47,260 nucleotides of DNA, from contig QCIQ01000012.1 in the NCBI GenBank assembly GCA_003216595.1, positions 1-47,260 of the forward strand. Reading direction: 5' to 3'. The position numbers and the translations under genes were made by a program. The notes under the pieces were generated by a model. The model did no database searches, was not told where the DNA came from, and saw nothing but the letters and a program-made list of their open reading frames with translations. Positions 46,046 through 47,260 of the stretch are shown here, piece after piece. Position 1 is the first letter of the stretch. The number at the start of each line of letters is the position of its first letter. Source of the stretch: Prochlorococcus sp. AG-402-M18 (GTDB lineage: Bacteria; Cyanobacteriota; Cyanobacteriia; PCC-6307; Cyanobiaceae).

Positions 46046-46593
46046 CTTTCCACATAAACAATTGAAATTAGAGCATGATTATTTATTTTATTCAAAAAAG
46101 GATTATGAAAAAGTTATGTTTTGAAAATTCTCTAGGTAATGAAAGTATTGAAGTATTAGGCTTTAAAACAATTGATGATCTTGAGAAGGAATTAGAATTG
46201 CTAACTAAAGATATAGAAGAGGGACAAAATTATTTGAGCTATGCTAACTAGATTGGCTAGGCTGGCACTCGTCTCTATGCCTCAATTCTTTTTCTTTATA
46301 ACCTTAAAAAAAATATATTTGGAATAAATATTTTTAGATAAATAAATAGTGTATTGCGACTTTTAATATGGGTTTTTCCACTTTTCCACAAAATTCATAA
46401 TTTAAAAAAAATCTCAACAGGGTTCATGTCAATTGAATAAGTGGATTAATTACAAAAAAAAATTGAGTAATAAAAACTTAGTCGCCGCAAGTGGTTTCAA
46501 GGATCTTGTATCTCCTGATACATTTATATGTTCTTGTTAAAATTCTCAGACAAAACTTTTTGTAATATGAGGAAAACACGAAAATGTGGAAAA
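46046..46593. other. cluster of DnaA-box-like 9-mers in an AT-rich, gene-poor stretch
   Basis: Four 9-mers fit or nearly fit the cyanobacterial DnaA box TTTTCCACA: CTTTCCACA (46046-46054), TTTTCCACT (46374-46382), TTTTCCACA (46382-46390, in tandem with the last) and TGTGGAAAA (46585-46593, reverse strand). Single copies occur elsewhere in the window (for example near 34264), so the clustering is suggestive but not proof. A DnaA-binding or origin-like region is possible; dnaA and dnaN are not visible. Confidence 0.35.
46105..46251 (+). CDS. candidate 48-residue acidic microprotein
   Basis: An ATG at 46105 with an AAAGGA Shine-Dalgarno 4-5 nt before it opens 48 codons. The product is acidic and mostly helical (IDDLEKELELLTKDIEEG). 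Good ribosome site and plausible composition make this the best-supported microprotein in the right-hand end. No family is recognised. Confidence 0.55.
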   Translation: MKKLCFENSLGNESIEVLGFKTIDDLEKELELLTKDIEEGQNYLSYAN

Positions 46594-46707
46594 GTATCAT
46601 TTCGAACACCTACCTCTGGAAAGGGGGTTTTTTGGGTAAAAAATCTATTGGTTTATGTTTTTATTTTTACTGTCGTGGTGATTTTTTTTTGTGAATTTTT
46701 GTTATGA
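46567..46707 (+). CDS. candidate 46-residue membrane microprotein
   Basis: An ATG at 46567 opens 46 codons: a basic N-terminus (MRKTRKCGKVSFRTPTSG) followed by one hydrophobic helix (LLVYVFIFTVVVIFF). The layout is that of a small membrane anchor, but no ribosome site is clear, and AT-rich DNA often encodes hydrophobic chance frames. Confidence 0.3.
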   Translation: MRKTRKCGKVSFRTPTSGKGVFWVKNLLVYVFIFTVVVIFFCEFLL

Positions 46708-46777
46708 ATCATTTTTTTTAGACAACTCTTTAAAAAGCTATTAAATTTTTAATCTAATAGAAAATTTAATTCTCTTC

Positions 46778-46927
46778 ATGAAAGACTCCTTGAAATCAGG
46801 AAAAACAAATCCAACTTTTGAAATTAATTGGAAGATACGCGAAATTTTTTCTGAGACTGCTTTGAATAGTTTTATTGATGATATAGATAACAAATACCTT
46901 TTTATAGAAAAAACAAAAATATCTTAA
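46778..46927 (+). CDS. candidate 49-residue microprotein
   Basis: An ATG at 46778 opens 49 codons with a mixed, soluble-looking product (INWKIREIFSETALNSFIDD). No ribosome site stronger than background. I do not recognise a family; reported because its composition resembles real small marine picocyanobacterial proteins. Confidence 0.4.
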   Translation: MKDSLKSGKTNPTFEINWKIREIFSETALNSFIDDIDNKYLFIEKTKIS

Positions 46928-47183
46928 TCCATTTCTCGGAAGAGTTTGAGAAGTTCAAGTTAGTGAAAGCTTTTGTCTCTTTTGAAGCATCTACTCAGTT
47001 GATTTGCGCTTCTAAGAATTTTTTTTGAAATTGACATGTCTAGCATTTTGTTAATTGTTAAAATATCATCATGAGTTTAACCTCATTCTTTTAAATTAAT
47101 AATTCAATTTTCTCATTTTGAATTAGTACATGAATAATTATTAGTAATTTAATTGCTTAGATGAATATAGTTAAAAAAAATTC

Positions 47184-47260
47184 GTGAAAATTAAAAAATT
47201 ATTGTTGTTGACCTTAACCAGCTTTCATTTTATTGCAATTGACGTAGTAATCTGTATGAA
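47184..47260 (+). CDS. possible start of a secreted protein (runs off right edge)
   Basis: A GTG at 47184 opens a frame to the window end with a signal-peptide-like start: MKIKKLLLLTLTSFHF and further hydrophobic residues. An in-frame stop lies 12 nt upstream. Only 25 codons are visible, so this is tentative. Confidence 0.3.
   Translation, partial: MKIKKLLLLTLTSFHFIAIDVVICM

Larger units (their letters stand above)
46252..47183. other. AT-rich sparsely coding stretch
   Basis: Apart from the two microprotein candidates and the DnaA-box-like sites, this stretch holds no long reading frame on either strand. It contains T- and A-runs, and one small hairpin with a TCCT loop (TGTATC/GATACA, 46507-46522), which could mark an undescribed small RNA. 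I see no tRNA, IS or phage gene. Confidence 0.6.

Noticed and set aside
46241-46327. 28-codon plus-strand frame overlapping the 48-residue microprotein
   Set aside because: Too short and hydrophobic to separate from chance; no ribosome site of its own.
46960-47046. 28-codon basic minus-strand frame (MLDMSISKKILRSANQ...)
   Set aside because: Plausible composition, but too short and without a ribosome site; not enough support.
1-47260. CRISPR array, prophage, insertion sequence or genomic island
   Set aside because: No spaced direct repeats, transposase, integrase or phage structural genes were seen; gene content is mostly core.

Overview
The window looks like a piece of the chromosome of a marine picocyanobacterium, most likely a low-light Prochlorococcus. 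The reasons are low GC (roughly mid-thirties by eye), very compact gene spacing, many GTG/TTG starts, a nickel superoxide dismutase with its linked maturation protease, an ARC6/Ftn2-type division protein, a fused CbiE/CbiT cobalamin enzyme, a cyanobacterial two-domain ThiE and several cyanobacteria-only DUF families. The strain assignment is inference; no photosystem gene is present to anchor it. I see no phage, IS element, CRISPR array or rRNA.

Layout. 1-3294 (minus strand): tRNA-His, miaB, ddl, a small membrane protein and the start of ftsQ, a remnant of the division/cell-wall cluster. 3499-6163 (plus): a two-gene unit of a cytosine-deaminase-like amidohydrolase and an FAD-linked oxidase. 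6189-10093 (minus): murA, then tRNA-Leu(CAA) with argD starting 8 nt behind it, and folC overlapping argD. 10337-13544 (plus): a SpoU-type RNA methyltransferase, lipoamide dehydrogenase and trpC. 13578-15094 (minus): an FKBP isomerase, sodN and its protease sodX. 15214-19495: lnt, mnmA and the NAD(P)H-hydrate repair enzyme. 19653-21707: a group 2 sigma factor and pdhA.

21804-27608 (plus) runs ftn2/zipN, ffh, rpsP, phoH and a BI-1 family protein, closed by a strong bidirectional terminator at about 27628-27657. 28220-31485 (plus) runs era, a single ORF joining trmD to ispF, a secreted TIGR03792-like protein and larB. 31482-34223 (minus) holds two microproteins, a DUF1517 protein, thiS and thiE. 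34286-38798 holds a 30-residue membrane protein, ribF, a DUF3611 protein, surE, pheS and nadK. 38802-42049 has cobL (cbiET), two small proteins and ribD. 42155-45714 (plus) has ftsH, argF and lexA. The last 1.2 kb is AT-rich and sparsely coding, with DnaA-box-like 9-mers and a few candidate microproteins.

Most genes are housekeeping: envelope and division (ddl, murA, ftsQ, ftn2, lnt), translation and tRNA modification (miaB, mnmA, trmD, pheS, rpsP, era), cofactors (folC, thiS, thiE, ribF, ribD, nadK, cobL, ispF), arginine (argD, argF), pyruvate dehydrogenase (pdhA, lpd) and stress (sodN, lexA, ftsH).

Items most worth a second look: the in-frame TrmD-IspF fusion; argD placed so close behind a tRNA that its processed mRNA would be nearly leaderless; two tandem LexA-box-like sites that help place the lexA start; a perfect 12-bp hairpin just before argF; a G9 tract early in lnt; and the quiet right-hand end with its DnaA-box-like sites.
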